Part shown: positions 63,171 through 64,000 of the stretch, one piece after another
How positions within the stretch are numbered: position 1 is the stretch's first letter
How the letters are laid out: each line of letters starts with the position of its first letter
Assembly (NCBI RefSeq): GCF_001612885.1
Contig: NZ_BDBH01000007.1
Coordinates: 124,001-188,000, forward strand
DNA from: Nocardia harenae NBRC 108248
GTDB lineage: Bacteria; Actinomycetota; Actinomycetes; Mycobacteriales; Mycobacteriaceae
Direction of reading: 5' to 3'
Length of the DNA: 64,000 nucleotides
The notes under the pieces: model-generated
Database searches by the model: none
What the model saw: the letters and a program-made list of their open reading frames with translations, nothing else
Told to the model about the DNA's origin: nothing
Program-made: the position numbers and the translations under genes

Positions 63171-64000
63171 TTACAGCTCGGCGGAGGTGTCGGCCAGCCG
63201 CTCCGGGTCGACCGGCTCGCCCGCGGCGACCAGCTCGCGAATCCGGTCGGTGACGTCCCAGACATTGACGTTCATGCCGGCGAGCACCCGGTTCTCGCCG
63301 TCCAGCCAGAAGGCGACGAACTCCCTGGCCGCGGTGGAACCCCGAACCACCACCCGCTCGGCGGCGCCGCGCGGCACGTAGCCGGTGTACTCCATCCCGA
63401 GGTCGTACTGGTCAGTGAAGAAGTAGGGGATCCGTTCGTAGCTCGCCTCCCGGTCGAGCATGGTCCCGGCCGCGACCACCGGCTGGTTCAGCGCGGTGGC
63501 CCAGTGCTCCACCCGGATCCGTCCGCCCAGCACCGGGTGCTGCTGCTCGGCGATATCGCCGACCGCGACGATATCCGGGTCGCTGGTGCGCAGGTGCTCG
63601 TCGACCAGGACGCCCCGCTCGGTGTCGAGCCCGGCGGCCTCGGCCAGCGAGATCTCCGGGGCGGCGCCGACCGCGATCAGCACGGCGTCGGCCTCGATCT
63701 CCTCGCCGTCGTCCAGCCGCAGCCCGGTGGCGACGTGGGCCGCGCCCGCCTTGCTGGTGGTGATCTCCGCGACGCCGGTGTTCAGCCGCAGGTCGACGTC
63801 GTGTTCGCGGTGCAGCTCGGCGAAGACCGCGCCCATCTCCGGGCCGAGTACGCCGAGCAGGGGCTGCTCCGCGTTCTCCACCACGGCCACCGCGACGCCC
63901 GCGGCGCGCGCCGCGGCCGCCACCTCCAGCCCGATCCAGCCCGCGCCGATCACCGCCAGCCTGCGGGTGCCGCCGCCGAAGAGTTCGCGCAGCGTGTCGG
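63171..64000 (-). CDS. FAD-dependent NAD(P) oxidoreductase (ferredoxin reductase-like), partial
   Basis: The gene runs off the right edge of the window; 276 residues of its C-terminal part are visible. The NAD-binding motif VIGAGWIGLEVA and the second FAD motif as DIVAVGDIAEQ are present, preceded by VLIAVGAAPE. The reductase dimerisation domain follows, ending LVAAGEPVDPERLADTSAEL. This is the BphA4/putidaredoxin-reductase type that passes electrons from NADH to a ferredoxin. No ferredoxin or oxygenase gene is seen here; partners may lie to the right. It may or may not share a transcript with the YciI-sigma-NUDIX genes (83-base gap). Confidence 0.93.
   Translation of the reverse strand, partial: DTLRELFGGGTRRLAVIGAGWIGLEVAAAARAAGVAVAVVENAEQPLLGVLGPEMGAVFAELHREHDVDLRLNTGVAEITTSKAGAAHVATGLRLDDGEEIEADAVLIAVGAAPEISLAEAAGLDTERGVLVDEHLRTSDPDIVAVGDIAEQQHPVLGGRIRVEHWATALNQPVVAAGTMLDREASYERIPYFFTDQYDLGMEYTGYVPRGAAERVVVRGSTAAREFVAFWLDGENRVLAGMNVNVWDVTDRIRELVAAGEPVDPERLADTSAEL

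Overview
The window is high-GC actinobacterial chromosome, most likely Nocardia or a close relative in the Corynebacteriales. The evidence is a single-chain type I fatty acid synthase (fas) followed by acpS, bcp followed by a DUF3618 gene, a DesA3-type desaturase with its own reductase, an L,D-transpeptidase lipoprotein, and a block in the same order as M. tuberculosis Rv2478c to Rv2467: ssb-like, ettA, large NAD-glutamate dehydrogenase, thioesterase, Rv2474c-like, HNH, glbO, alpha-glucosidase, ctaJ, DUF5130, pepN. The species is an inference; the gene content and order are what I can see or recognise.

Layout. 1-4.2 kb is accessory DNA: an IS5-type transposase remnant, a decayed stretch, two adjacent paralogous lipoproteins with overlapping ends, and a broken SGNH hydrolase. 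It ends at the 3' side of a tRNA-Leu gene. 4.3-14.5 kb is the fas-acpS operon, with three copies of an operator-like repeat in its leader. 14.5-24.1 kb holds a TetR regulator, a proline-rich membrane protein, a DrrAB-type ABC exporter with a divergent TetR gene and a nested palindrome between them, bcp, DUF3618, an excalibur protein, an acyltransferase-3/SGNH protein, a MarR regulator and a secreted transglycosylase. The transglycosylase has a structured leader and an 11-bp-period direct-repeat array upstream. 24.5-30.2 kb has a frameshifted phosphoesterase scrap beside tRNA-Lys, the L,D-transpeptidase, tRNA-His, orn, a HerA-like ATPase and an SDR.

30.4-39.7 kb holds a padR-fadH pair (lipid catabolism) with a perfect operator, an MFS permease, and a DesT-like TetR gene divergent from a reductase-desaturase operon. 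An EctB-like aminotransferase without ectA or ectC and a tRNA-Arg follow. 39.8-42.8 kb encodes a CopD/CtaG fusion and a PLP-fold enzyme whose cofactor lysine appears to be replaced by glutamine. 42.9-60.0 kb is the conserved ssb-to-pepN block, interrupted by an azlCD exporter with its XRE/cupin regulator. 60.1-64 kb has purC and a convergent cluster: FAD reductase, DGPF/YciI protein, ECF sigma factor, NUDIX hydrolase.

Much of the window concerns acyl chains and the envelope: de novo synthesis (fas-acpS), aerobic desaturation (reductase plus DesA3-like), dienoyl-CoA reduction (fadH), acyl-CoA hydrolysis and peptidoglycan remodelling. I found no prophage, CRISPR array or recognisable defence system. 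The most interesting signals are regulatory (the fas repeats, the DNA upstream of the transglycosylase, the TetR and PadR palindromes) and molecular oddities (the PLP pseudoenzyme candidate, gene scraps beside tRNAs, and a 20-bp duplication at the YciI-sigma junction).
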